Assembly: GCA_001579985.1 (NCBI GenBank)
Contig: LRSR01006729.1
Span: 1 to 24,926, forward strand
Direction: 5' to 3'
DNA length: 24,926 nt
Source: Hypsibius dujardini
Taxonomy: Eukaryota; Tardigrada; Eutardigrada; Parachela; Hypsibiidae
Shown: piece by piece, positions 1 to 9,318 of the stretch
How the letters are laid out: the number at the start of each line of letters is the position of its first letter
Position numbering within the stretch: the first letter of the stretch is position 1
The notes under the pieces: generated by a model
Seen by the model: the letters and a program-made list of their open reading frames with translations, nothing else
What the model was told of the DNA's origin: nothing
Database searches by the model: none
Made by a program: the position numbers and the translations under genes

Positions 1-991
1 CCTGGTGGCTTGACAGTACCCGACCAGTGCTAATTAGTTTTGAGTCGGCTAAAACTTGGTAATGAGGGATTTTAGTTAATCTCTTTTAGAGACTAAAATT
101 GTTAGTTTAATTTTAATCAAATTACATAGCTCATTTAATTTCGTTAATTTTTATTCTCCCAGTTAACTCTTTAGGTGAGAACTATGAAAACCAAAACTAA
201 TAAATTAGTCATTAAAACTTTTGCCTTAAATTTGACAAATAATAATCTACTTAAAAATTTGCAGTGAAATTTATTTAAATTTAATAACATGGCGTTCGAG
301 GTTATACCCGTGGCGCACGGCTACTGTGGACTTGCAGTGACCGGAAGCAATGTTGTTATAACCCTGAAACTCGAGTTTAAAGATTATAACTCTAACCTCA
401 AGAGTTTTCATCAACTTTAAGAATTACTCAAAAAAACTTGAAATTCAGGAGTTCATCCTCTTTTTTCATATTACCAAAGCGGTACCACCAGTGATACCAT
501 CGATGTTTTTGATACTGTCTTTTCTCGACAGATAGGGACAGCGCACGAGCTGTGTGACGTTAAATTGGTCCCCCCTCCGTACTAGTTGGCGTGTGCCCTT
601 CCTGTACCTCGCATGCCATACAGTCGTACACACACTACGTGTACAGCGGGCAACCATTACGTCACGTGACCCGTACACTGTCGCTATCTATCGAGTAAAT
701 ACAGTACTGTACCATTATTTTCCTATTGACGGAAATGCAATACGGTTCAGATTGGGCCATGCCACTCGCCACAATGGACTGGCCTCATGGATCGGTGGTG
801 TTGGTCGGTGGCCCACGCGGCACGCCACTCCCATGCTTCTGAAGTGAAGACCCGAAAAAGGCGAGCATTGCACTGTGACTTATGAGAACCTCTTTGGGCG
901 TTCAAATTCCTCTCCTCCGGAGTTCCTCGTGCGGCCGTTTTCTGACGCACCTCCATCGTTTTACCCCGCTTGGAACCGGAAGAACATAATT
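1..991. other. Upstream spacer and probable 5' UTR exon of the phosphate carrier gene
   Basis: Positions 1 to about 290 are AT-rich with no credible reading frame; I recognise no gene, tRNA or mobile element. GC content rises from about 540. A CCGGAAG motif (ETS-type, common in housekeeping promoters) lies at 976-982 just before a strong donor (ATT|GTAAGTACC, intron starting at 992). This suggests that the stretch ending at 991 is a non-coding first exon of the downstream (+) gene. The transcription start cannot be fixed from sequence. The short frames at 554-847 and 875-1348 show no recognisable protein. Confidence 0.4.
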
Positions 992-1081
992 GTAAGTACC
1001 TTCGGGGTTTATTTTCCAGTTTCGTTCACGGGCTGCAGTTCGGCGTTCAAGTGGAATTGTAATTTAAAGATTTTATTGCAG
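992..1081 (+). other. Candidate 5' UTR intron, or alternatively a trans-splice acceptor, just before the SLC25A3 start
   Basis: A consensus donor (GTAAGTACC at 992) is followed 90 bp later by a pyrimidine-containing acceptor (TTTTATTGCAG ending at 1081), leaving only six untranslated bases (CAAAAA) before the ATG at 1088. The simplest reading is a short cis-spliced 5' UTR intron. If the organism is a flatworm, an acceptor this close to the ATG could also receive a spliced leader. The sequence alone cannot separate the two. Confidence 0.45.
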
Positions 1082-1087
1082 CAAAAA

Positions 1088-4000
1088 ATGTCCGATAATA
1101 AAGTTTCACCGGTCGGCGCTCTGCTCAGCGGACGCTCTTTGGCCAAGGATGCCGTGGAACAGGGCAACTATTCACTTTTGAATAAGTTCGGTAAGTCGAA
1201 AATGGGAAGCGGGGTTTCGTTTCGTTCATGGGAAGAGCAAAATAGACTGAACGAATTTCCGCTTTTCTTCCAGCTCTATGCGAGTCGAAGGCACCCATCA
1301 AAGTTTCAGGTGAGAACAATAAAAAATTTACGAGTTTCAGCCATTTGAACCTGGTTAGAAATTAGGATAGGTCGTCTCTTGGGATTATAGGTGATGATGA
1401 TTTAGAATGGAGATAGGTTTTTTGCCTTTTTGGGGAAGGAAGTGATTTTTCGTTATTAATGAATTTCTTCTTTGCCCTCTCCCCCTCCCCCTCCCCAACT
1501 GTCGTGGTTTATCGATTGAGTTTATTGCATGGATGAATCTTTTCGGTAGTGGAAAGCAGTTGTGCTTGAAACTGTTGAACGTTCTTGTATACGTCACGTG
1601 GATACAGTTGGTTGAAGGACTACGTTGATTGTTGGATTGACTTTAGAGAGAGACAATTGTCCAAAATATTTTGTTAATATATATCACTAACGTTGATTGC
1701 TTGATTGCTTGATAGACTGACGGAGACCTAATTTGTACAGTATGACTAAAGCAGTCGATCGCTTGATTGAATGATCTTTACCGGTTTGCCACGGATAAAA
1801 ATTTTCCGCTCGATTGTGCTCGTTCAAGAGTCGTTGTGTCTGCCCATGGAGTAGATGATGTAGAACAATTGGAGACTGAGCCTCGGGCTTTGCTGACCCT
1901 CCCACCAAGATCACTGATGCTCCATGAGTGAAGAAGCAATCAAGAGATTAATTCGAAATTTGGAATTCATTTTGGGGTCGTGTTTCAATTGCTCCAGTCT
2001 TTTTTTTATATTACAGCGGCGAAAGACCCGCTTGAGGTGGAATTTGCCTCGAACAAGTTTTACGCCCTCTGCGGTCTCGGCGGCATCCTCAGCTGCGGTA
2101 TCACCCACACCGCCATCGTCCCCCTCGATTTGGTGAAATGCCGAATTCAGGTACACACAGACATCAACATTATTTGTCCCGTATCCGATTTAGTCGCAAG
2201 TGGGGGTTGATAATTGTGATTGCCGGTCTTACAGGTCAACCCCGACAAATACAAGGGCGTCTTCAACGGCTTCAAAGTTTCCATCAAGGAGGACGGCGTT
2301 CGCGGTCTGGCTCGCGGATGGGCGCCCACGTTTATCGGCTACTCCATGCAGGGCATGTTCAAATTTGGACTTTACGAGATCTTCAAGGTCGAATACCACC
2401 ATATCCTGGGCGATGTAAGTCTCGCAAACTCGGGATTACTCTTTGCTCCGCTCAATCACTTTACCTTTGGGAATAACTGTTGAGATTCGATGATGCCAAC
2501 TTTCAAGAGCCTTTTCATAACTGAGTCCACTGATGCTTAATGATAGGTCTGAGAATACGAGATAACTACAGTTTTTTGTCAAGCTTTTTTATCCGCTCTT
2601 GTGGAATTGTTTCGTTTCATGTTTCGTTGCATCGTTTGATACAGGAGAACGCCTACCTCTACCGCACATGGCTGTACCTGGCGGCGTCCGCGTCGGCAGA
2701 GTTCTTCGCCGATATTGCGCTCGCACCCATGGAGGCCGTCAAGGTGAGGATCCAGACCATGCCGGGATTCCCCACCACGCTGGCCAAGGGATTTCCCAAA
2801 ATCCTGGCGGAGGAAGGACTTTCTGGGTAGGTGCTTTTATCTTATTCAATAAAGCCTTCTTTCATTCCTCTGTGTTTATATCGTCGATGATGACAAACAA
2901 CGAGCCTTTAGACTGAGTGTAATTGATGTGTAATGATAGGCCTGAGATATAAGTTGCGCCAACTGTTTAAAACTAGTGGATCAGCTTTTGTTGAAAGAAT
3001 CTAAAACGGATTCTTTGCTGTTGTGTAGATTTTACAAGGGATTGGTGCCGTTGTGGATGCGGCAGATCCCCTACACGATGATGAAGTTTGCCTGCTTCGA
3101 GAAAACGGTGGAGCTCCTCTACAAGCACGTTGTACCCAAGCCGCGAGCGGAATGCAGCAAGGGCGAACAGTTGCTCGTCACCTTCGCCGCCGGTTATATC
3201 GGTAAGGATACTGTTCGTGTAGAATGCGTTTTTCTCTTGATGGTCGAGAGAGTTTGTGAAATTCGATGATGCTAACTTTCAAGAGCCTTTTTGTGACTGA
3301 GGTCTACTGATGTTTAATGATAGGTCTGAGAATACTTGATGGTTGAAGTTTTTTGTGCGAACTCTTCTCATTCAGTTTTCATGCCAGTGTTCTGAGGTTT
3401 GTTTGATTTGTCATCTTTCAGCCGGTGTTTTCTGCGCCATTGTTTCGCATCCGGCTGACACTGTGGTGTCCAAACTGAACCAGGCCAAGGGAAGCTCTGC
3501 TCTCGATGTGGCGAAGAAACTTGGATTCGCAGGTAAGAGCTCCCTGAAGCACATTTCTTTTGCTTTCAGAATCCGGTGGTCGCGGACTGCAAGTTCAGTT
3601 TTCAGTCCTGCCGAATCAAGTATACCACATTCATTAACCTTCTGCTGCATCGCATTCGGGGTTTCCCGTCTCTGCGACCTCATGCAGCCGGAAGGGAGTC
3701 AAATTGTGGAAGATGAAACTTGCCATTTCGGAATGTTTACTTTATCGTAGTTTAATTACGAGTAAAGTCAGATGGTCCGGAAACACGCGTCAAACGGAAC
3801 TGTTTCTCCTGCTTTTCAGGCATGTGGAAGGGTCTTACGCCCCGTATTATCATGATCGGTACTCTGACTGCTCTGCAGTGGTTTATTTATGACGCCGTCA
3901 AGGTGTCTTTCCAGTAAGTCTGACTTTTCGTACTCTGCCGGTGGGTTTGAATTTATTTAATTCATCTACACTATCCAACGCGTTCACTACTTTGATTGCG

Positions 4001-4127
4001 TCGATTCCAATGGGTATTTACTAACTATATGCCTGTGTTCTTTTCTAGTCTGCCTCGCCCGCCGCCACCGGAGGCTCCTGAGAGTTTGAAGCTGAAGTGG
4101 GCCGCACAAGGGAAGGTCATCCAATAA
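1088..4127 (+). CDS. SLC25A3: Mitochondrial phosphate carrier (SLC25A3 / PiC), complete, nine coding exons
   Basis: Inner-membrane carrier that imports inorganic phosphate with H+ (or in exchange for OH-) for ATP synthesis. Coding exons are 1088-1190, 1274-1309, 2017-2150, 2235-2414, 2645-2826, 3029-3201, 3422-3532, 3820-3913 and 4049-4127. All junctions are GT-AG and keep frame, giving 1092 nt and 363 aa, close to the usual ~360. Three carrier repeats are visible through their signature turns: PLDLVK at residues 82-87, PMEAVK at 179-184, and HPADTVV at 279-285. Family-typical stretches include [43 protein letters not shown] and the Pro-rich tail [14 protein letters not shown]. The first ~46 residues precede the carrier core and could be a targeting region. 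The ATG at 1088 is the first in frame after the acceptor at 1081. I found no duplicate of exon 3, so the vertebrate-style mutually exclusive exon pair appears absent. Introns 4-6 host snoRNA-like sequences. The next gene is convergent. Confidence 0.96.
2483..2558 (+). ncRNA. Candidate intronic box C/D snoRNA, copy 1 (SLC25A3 intron 4)
   Basis: Lies inside intron 4 (2415-2644), 69 nt after the donor and about 85 nt before the acceptor, typical for an intron-processed snoRNA. Box C-like ATGATGC at 2490-2496, D' CTGA at 2521-2524, C'-like TGATGC at 2531-2536 and D CTGA at 2549-2552. The ends pair through ATTC (2485-2488) with GAAT (2553-2556). The box C ends in C instead of the consensus A, so this copy is less canonical than the one in intron 5. 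It is clearly related to copies at about 2876 and 3259; the segment just before D (TTAATGATAGGT) is the best conserved and is the likely guide. The rRNA or snRNA target was not determined. Confidence 0.6.
2876..2952 (+). ncRNA. Candidate intronic box C/D snoRNA, copy 2, the most canonical (SLC25A3 intron 5)
   Basis: Lies inside intron 5 (2827-3028), 76 nt before the acceptor. Perfect box C ATGATGA at 2887-2893, D' CTGA at 2913-2916, C'-like TGATGT at 2924-2929 and D CTGA at 2942-2945. A perfect 7-bp terminal stem joins TTATATC (2876-2882) to GATATAA (2946-2952), exactly where a C/D kink-turn stem should be. Shares GAGCCTTT in the D' guide region and TAATGATAGG before D with the copies in introns 4 and 6. 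The stem differs entirely from theirs yet still pairs, which argues for a conserved RNA fold. Target unknown. Confidence 0.72.
3259..3335 (+). ncRNA. Candidate intronic box C/D snoRNA, copy 3 (SLC25A3 intron 6)
   Basis: Lies inside intron 6 (3202-3421), about 86 nt before the acceptor. Box C-like ATGATGC at 3266-3272, D' CTGA at 3297-3300, C'-like TGATGT at 3308-3313 and D CTGA at 3326-3329. Terminal ATTC (3261-3264) pairs with GAAT (3330-3333). It is very similar to the intron 4 copy, including the shared CTTTCAAGAGCCTTTT segment with a few substitutions, so the two look like a recent duplication. The guide upstream of D (TTAATGATAGGT) is identical to copy 1. Confidence 0.6.
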
Positions 4128-4466
4128 GGAGCCCAGGAGTGAGCCTTTCTTCGAGTGTGACGATTGTGGTTTTGATGATGATCTAATAGTGCGCGAACGA
4201 GTTCGAGATTTATTTATTATTATCACCGATGGCTCTCCCATGATGTGCACTAATGGTGTCCTCTTGCTGTTGCTGTGACTTTATAATTATGGCTGGCTCG
4301 CTGCGCTTTTTTTAACTGTGCCCCTCCCGTTTTTGATCGCTGGTTTCGCGGATGAAGATGAACCAGTTTGATTTGATTTTATTGCTTGTCCTTGTGTGCG
4401 TGTGTGCTGCACAGACACTTTTTCCTAAATGGTTTGCAGCCGAGAGGGAAAGAGCCGCCATGTTTG

Positions 4467-4472
4467 AATAAA
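4467..4472 (+). other. Candidate polyadenylation signal of SLC25A3 (proximal)
   Basis: AATAAA 340 nt after the stop codon. A second AATAAA at 4649-4654 could give a longer 3' end. Which is used cannot be told from sequence. Confidence 0.4.
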
Positions 4473-4648
4473 AATGGAATTCAGGATTGTCGCGGTTTGG
4501 ACGATGAAATTAATCCTGCACCTAAAGAACGAAATGTAACGACACTGATTGTTCCAGCAGTCTATCAATGAGATTGGCAGTTGGGTGACATATCGTGTGG
4601 TAGAAGGGACGGCGACGAAACATACTTGATTATTGTTTTAATTGCTGA

Positions 4649-4654
4649 AATAAA
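4649..4654 (+). other. Candidate polyadenylation signal of SLC25A3 (distal)
   Basis: AATAAA followed by a T-rich stretch (CATTCTCTC) and AT-rich DNA. On the other strand an ATTAAA (4642-4637) lies almost on top of it and could end the convergent fatty acid transport gene, so the two 3' UTRs may overlap. Confidence 0.4.
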
Positions 4655-5006
4655 GTCATTCTCTCAATAATAATATTAGTAAAACAAAAATACTGAAGAA
4701 AGACTCTATGGAACAACGAACGCCTTACAGGCATTGTAACAGGGTGATGGCACTCTACCTTGGCATGACCAATTGGGGAGGCGCGCCGTACAACGCCAGT
4801 GATTGAAATGGCCAAAAACAGTCATGATAAAATATTCACAGATGATTCAGAGTCGGGAGAAGAAAACGGCAAGGGGAGTGAGAGAACAGCTATTCAACTC
4901 TATACACCGGTACAGGGAGGAAGCCTTCCTGGGGGTGAAGACATCATGGAACAGGAGAGGGAGTGAGTGTTGGTTTGGGGTACCGTGGAAGCACACCTGA
5001 GATTTC

Positions 5007-6156
5007 TCAATATCGGATCGACCCGCAGGCAATTTGGTTGAAGACATCAAGGGTAAGTGGTCGGTAATCGTCATTCTGAGCGTCAAAGTAGAAAAGGGCA
5101 TCCGCCGACGTCTTGCGGGGATCAAACGCCTCCTCTTTTAGCCGGCTTTTGATTAACTTGAACGTGCCTGTTGCGGGGGATGATAACAGTGGGTTAAGTA
5201 TATGGGTCAAGTTGCAAAAAAGGGAGTAAAAAACTGCGCACCGGTTTGGTCTACTTGAGTGAGGAAACGCAGGAAGAGAGGGCGAGCGTAAGAAGGCAAG
5301 GAGTGCTTCATTTCCGCGTTGAGCTTATTGAGATCGAAGGCAGCGACATTGCCGGTTAGGCAAACCATCCCGGCCTTACCTTCGCAAGCTGATTGTAAAA
5401 ATATAACAGTGAAGTAATGAATGAAAACAGGCAAGACAAACGGCAGGCAGACAGGCAGACAGAAAGAGGCAAACAGACGGTCGACGGAAGGAAGAAGCTA
5501 AACTGGATGAACTAACCTGGAACTTCAACGCCAAAGACAACAACAGCTTCTAGACCGACAATCTGGCTAATGGCTGCTTCCACCTGAGCCGTCGACACGT
5601 TTTCTCCGCGCCAACGAAATGTATCTCCGGTGCGATCCCGAAAGAACATGTAACCATATTCATCCATCACAAGAATGTCACCTACAGAAACAACAGTCCA
5701 ACAATAGAAATCCTAAGACCGACAAGACCAACTGTTACTCGCGTACCCGACAAAAACGCCAGATCGCCTTTTCGGAAGACATCTCGCGTAATCTTTTTGC
5801 TGTTGGCATCCTTGTTCGAGTATCCGTCAAATGTGTGGATCCCGGTAGATTTGATGCGACCGACCAGTTCACCCGGCTCGCCGGGTTTGCATCGGATTGC
5901 CATGCCTTTGCTGTCGCGAAGTGGTTCACCCGTAGCGCTATCCAGCCTAATCAGCATCACCGGGTAGACTGAGGGAAGAATCCGAGAGAGGAATCCGACA
6001 GCACCGATAGTATTGTCCGTGTTCGTCACGCTGGCGTTACCCTAAGGAACCCAAACAACTGTTACAATCCAATCTGTTGAACGTTGCCTGTCACTTTGTC
6101 GGTCTCACAGTTTGTCTGTCTGTTCGTCCACCTGGCTGGCTGGCTGGCTGACTGAC

Positions 6157-6236
<80 letters not shown>

Positions 6237-9200
6237 ATGTCAGTCAGTCAGTCAGTCAGTCAGTCAGTCAGTCAGTCAGTCAGTCAGTCAGTCAGTCAGT
6301 CAGTCAGTCAGTCAGTCAGTCAGTCAGTCAGTCAGTCAGTCAGCCAGTCAGCCAGCCAGCCAGCCAGCCAATCAGTCTCACCTCCGTGGCACCGTAAAAT
6401 TCTCCCATCTGCTTAACGCCAAATCTCTCCTGAAATTTTGTCCAAATCTCCGACTTTAGGCCGTTTCCAAACATTAATCGAAGCTTGTGGGCCTTGTCGG
6501 ACGTTGAAGCCTTCTGAACCAGTAGATATCGGCACATTTCGCCGATATATTGTGCCACCTGCATAAAACGACAAATTTGACTCTGCCTGAGCAATGAGCA
6601 CTCGACGATTGAAAAAAATATGCAGTCTCCAAACGTACGGTGCAATTGTACTTTGAACAGTCCAACCAAAACTGTGAGGCGGAGAACTTCTTCCGAATCA
6701 CCACCGTGCTGCCAAACAGCAGACACTGGCCCACCCCCAGGATGCCTAGACGAGACAACCACAAGCAAAAAATGAATACTTGCGACCGTAACCCGCGACA
6801 ATAAGAGAACCCGAGGGAGACAATATCGAATACGCCACTCACCGCCTCCAGTGTGATACAGGGGCAACGTGCAGTAAATAACGTCGTCTTGAAAGATGCG
6901 TATCATGCTTTTGATGCCGCACGCCAAGTAGAAGAAGCGGGTATTGGTGATGACGGCTGCCTTGGGAAGCCCGGTTGTGCCGGAAGTATAAATGTAAAAG
7001 AGACGATCCTTTGGTCCAGTTTTCGTGGCCTGGAACAGACAAAGCATCAGATGATTTTTCTCTCATTGCCATCTATCTGCTGCTTCCATCTATGTATCTG
7101 TAAATCCATCCGTCTCTTGCCTGCTTCTCTGTCTAGTTGTCGGGCTATCTATCCGTCGTGTTTGCATATCTACCTCTCTACCAACATGTCTTTCTGTCTG
7201 TCTGTCTTAGTTAGGCAGTCAGTCTGCCTGGTTTTAATGTCTGTGTGTCTGCCGAACTGCCTGCCCCTGCTTGTCTACCTGGCTCTAAAGCTGTCACCAT
7301 CTCCCAATCTGCGTCAGATTATTTTATGTCCCTTTTAAAAATAGCCGCCATTCAGCCCCATGACAAACGTCAAAATAGCCCACAAACTGCCACGACGTAA
7401 TAAGTTACTTACGATAACGGGCGGCTCGACTGGCAGCTTAATGAGTTTGTCATCCAAGCCGGTGGCGCCCGACGGCAGGCTATGGGGCAGGGCACGACCG
7501 CGCTCCGCGACCACCAACACCGGCAAGAACGGCAATCTGGCGCGAATCTCCACCACGACCTCGAGGAATTCCAGCCCAACTACGATGGCTTTGGCCTGGC
7601 AGGCGATGAGGCTGTGGACGAGCGCTTCGCCGCGGAGGTTGAAATTGACCAGTGAAGCGACGCATCCCGCACGCGACAGCCCCAACCAGAGGCAGACGTA
7701 CTCGGGCCTGAAATGTAACGGATGACAGTCAAAATCGACGGGGCTCATAGCTCATGAGATCATTTAATGACCAAGTGTAAAACAATTCCAAAGACATTAT
7801 TACGGTATCTTTTTATGGCTTATTTCATGATGCTAAACCGGAAAGGCCATGCGGTCACGCTTCTGCAGCTAATGTCTTATTGCGAACTTATTAAGGTGAA
7901 CTAATAATGAAACGAAAAAATAAGCGACCTACCCCCGAGTAGAATCTAATTAATTAATAATAGCGAATTCCACTCAGACCATACAACATCACTCTGGTAG
8001 TCAATCAAATAAAAACTAACGCGATAGACCTTCAAGTCCATACAAGCCAACAACCAAAGAGCTAATTCTCAGCTATACCGCTAAAAAGAATGACAACATG
8101 GAGGCGGAGTCAACAAAAAGTTTAGACTCCCCGATCGAATTGCCGCGAATCATTCAAAATCATCAAGGCAGTAAAATTAATTAGAGAAGTAAAAAACCAA
8201 GACAGAGACAGGCAGACAGGCAGACAGACACGGCAAGCAGGCAAGCAGGCAAGCAGGCAGGCAGGCATAAAAGACACACAGCGAAACAGACAGACAGAGA
8301 CAATCAGACCAATTTATAACGGAATACTTTTGAGACATAACTCCCAACTACGTCGTTAAGAACAATAACATCAGGTGGCGTCGGTCAACAATGGGTTTAG
8401 AATTTCCGCTCGAACGACACAAATCCGAGTTCAAGTTTACCGTCTTATTTTACCGACCATCAAAACACTTTTCTGCTGCGGATATATATTACACCCCCAA
8501 CATAGAAAGTGCTGCCGCGATCGGCATTTTATCCCCCTTCCTGCCACACGGCTCAGCACACTTTCAGAATGTTCAAGTGCACTAACAAGATTACCGTTTC
8601 AACACCCTGCCGCTGTCGGCTGCTCCATTCAGCCTACTCAACCGTATGTAAACTGATACACCGGCATCAGCCGGTAATCTCACAGTAGGAGTTACGCTGG
8701 TAGAGCAGCCCACGTAATCACATACACGTACCTGGACATTAAAAAGAGCGCCACCGTGTCTCCCGCCGAAAATCCATTCCGCCCGGCAGCGAAATAATGA
8801 GCCACCTGATTGGCGTAGGCGTCCACGTCGCGGAAGGTCCACACCTGCTCCTCATACAGCAACGCTCGCTTCAGCGGGTGGCGTTGCGCAACCCGCCGGA
8901 AGTCCTCCGCGACGGTTGACTTTTGCCGGAGAAAGCGCCACATCCGGCAGCGCAGGCCCAGCAGACCCACTGCGCCTCTGTTGTTGAGGACGAGGAAAAA
9001 CGAGAGTCAACAAAAATGTGATGACACGTCGTCATCAGTGGAACCATAAATTTGAGGAGTGTGCAAAGCGACTTACCTGAGGTCTCGCGGCAGCGTCTTC
9101 CACAGAACTTTTAAGGTGAGGTCTCCCAGCGCGAAATTGAGAATGACCGACACGACGACGGCGTAGACGAGGCGGATGTGGAGGAAGAAGGCACCCGACA

Positions 9201-9273
9201 GGAGCACCACGGTCAGGAGGCATTTCTGCAAGATGCGGTGGCTTTTCAGCGATTGCGCGAGATCCATGGTCAT
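5007..9273 (-). CDS. SLC27A: Long-/very-long-chain fatty acid transport protein (acyl-CoA synthetase), SLC27A1/4-like, complete, ten exons
   Basis: Membrane protein of the FATP family: activates long or very-long-chain fatty acids to acyl-CoA with ATP and CoA, driving uptake. Exons on the minus strand: 9273-9077, 8977-8732, 7707-7413, 7029-6843, 6745-6639, 6558-6382, 6041-5747, 5681-5517, 5388-5242 and 5167-5007; all GT-AG and in frame, 1977 nt, 658 aa (family about 620-650). Residues ~18-50 form hydrophobic membrane segment(s). [12 protein letters not shown] at 258-269 is the AMP-binding P-loop motif; LPLYHTGGG follows. [10 protein letters not shown] spans the exon 6/7 join near 396. The FATP signature [18 protein letters not shown] is at 515-532. 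YARP and GTFKLIKS near the C-terminus hold the adenylation lysine region. Start taken at 9273; the in-frame ATG at 9267 is an alternative. Which vertebrate paralogue it best matches is uncertain. Intron 6 is a tetranucleotide array. Confidence 0.95.
5428..5478. repeat. Short degenerate GCAG/ACAG array in SLC27A intron 8
   Basis: GGCAGGCAGACAGGCAGACAG core with flanking decayed units, within the intron between exons ending at 5517 and starting at 5388. Confidence 0.7.
6131..6369. repeat. Compound tetranucleotide array filling SLC27A intron 6
   Basis: Ordered blocks: CTGG units (6131-6150), two CTGA units, about 20 CTGT units (to 6236), ATGT at 6237-6240, about 26 CAGT units (6241-6344), then CAGC units (to 6369). 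The intron (6042? boundary side; 6042-6381) is otherwise short. The outer CTGG and CAGC blocks are reverse complements, and CTGT against CAGT pairs three bases in four, so the whole block can fold on itself. Confidence 0.9.
7075..7300. repeat. Degenerate CTGT/ATCT-type low-complexity tract in SLC27A intron 3
   Basis: Runs of CTGTCTGT, CTATCTAT-like and CTGCCTGC words mixed with unique bases, in the intron 7030-7412. It looks like a decayed tetranucleotide microsatellite. No other feature is seen in the intron. Confidence 0.6.
7708..8731 (-). other. SLC27A intron 2 (about 1 kb)
   Basis: AT-rich with no coding signal on either strand. Its only clear structure is the ACAG/GCAG array at 8201-8311. 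Donor at 8731-8730 (GTACGT) and acceptor ending at 7708 (TTTCAG). Confidence 0.8.
8201..8311. repeat. ACAG / GCAG / GCAA tetranucleotide array in SLC27A intron 2
   Basis: Includes GGCAGACAGGCAGACAGACA, then four GCAAGCAG-like units, two GGCA units, and a second ACAGACAG group after a short unique gap. Confidence 0.85.
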
Positions 9274-9318
9274 GTCGGTGCTGGTGGAGTCGGTGCTGGT
9301 GGAGTCGGTCTTGGTGGA
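9274..9318. repeat. Three tandem 15-bp units abutting the SLC27A start codon
   Basis: Units GTCGGTGCTGGTGGA at 9274-9288 and 9289-9303 are identical; the third (9304-9318) differs by one base. They directly precede the ATG on the minus strand and are followed by a GGT-rich stretch to about 9360. The minus-strand frame stays open through them (Ser/Thr/Asp-rich) back to a stop at 9411-9409 but has no ATG, so they are best taken as 5' UTR. Confidence 0.85.

Larger units (their letters stand above)
4128..5006. other. Tail-to-tail spacer between SLC25A3 and SLC27A
   Basis: 879 bp between two convergent stop codons. It holds 3' UTR sequence and the candidate polyadenylation signals at 4467, 4649 and (minus strand) 4642. 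No further gene or repeat is recognised; short frames here show no family features. Confidence 0.6.

Noticed and set aside
365-377. AAACTCGAGTTT palindrome and nearby GTTATAAC words
   Set aside because: Short and AT-rich; no larger repeat or gene structure around it.
1310-2016. Search for a second, mutually exclusive exon 3 in SLC25A3
   Set aside because: The 707-bp intron shows no second copy of the LCGLGG/PLDLVK-type segment on the sense strand.
3533-3819. Possible fourth snoRNA in SLC25A3 intron 7
   Set aside because: A TGA-containing word is present but no paired C/D boxes or terminal stem could be found.
6112-6459. Open frames made of Ser-Val-Cys-Leu or Ser-Gln repeats (also at 14740-15168, 17550, 20778-21079, 22113-22399, 23532-23834)
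   Set aside because: Tetranucleotide arrays stay open in all frames; these peptides simply translate CTGT, CAGT or ACAG repeats.
9019-9037. Inverted TGATGAC-ACGTC-GTCATCA in SLC27A intron 1, considered as a snoRNA C box or regulatory hairpin
   Set aside because: Only 7-bp arms, no D box at proper spacing, and the intron is 99 bp; chance is likely.
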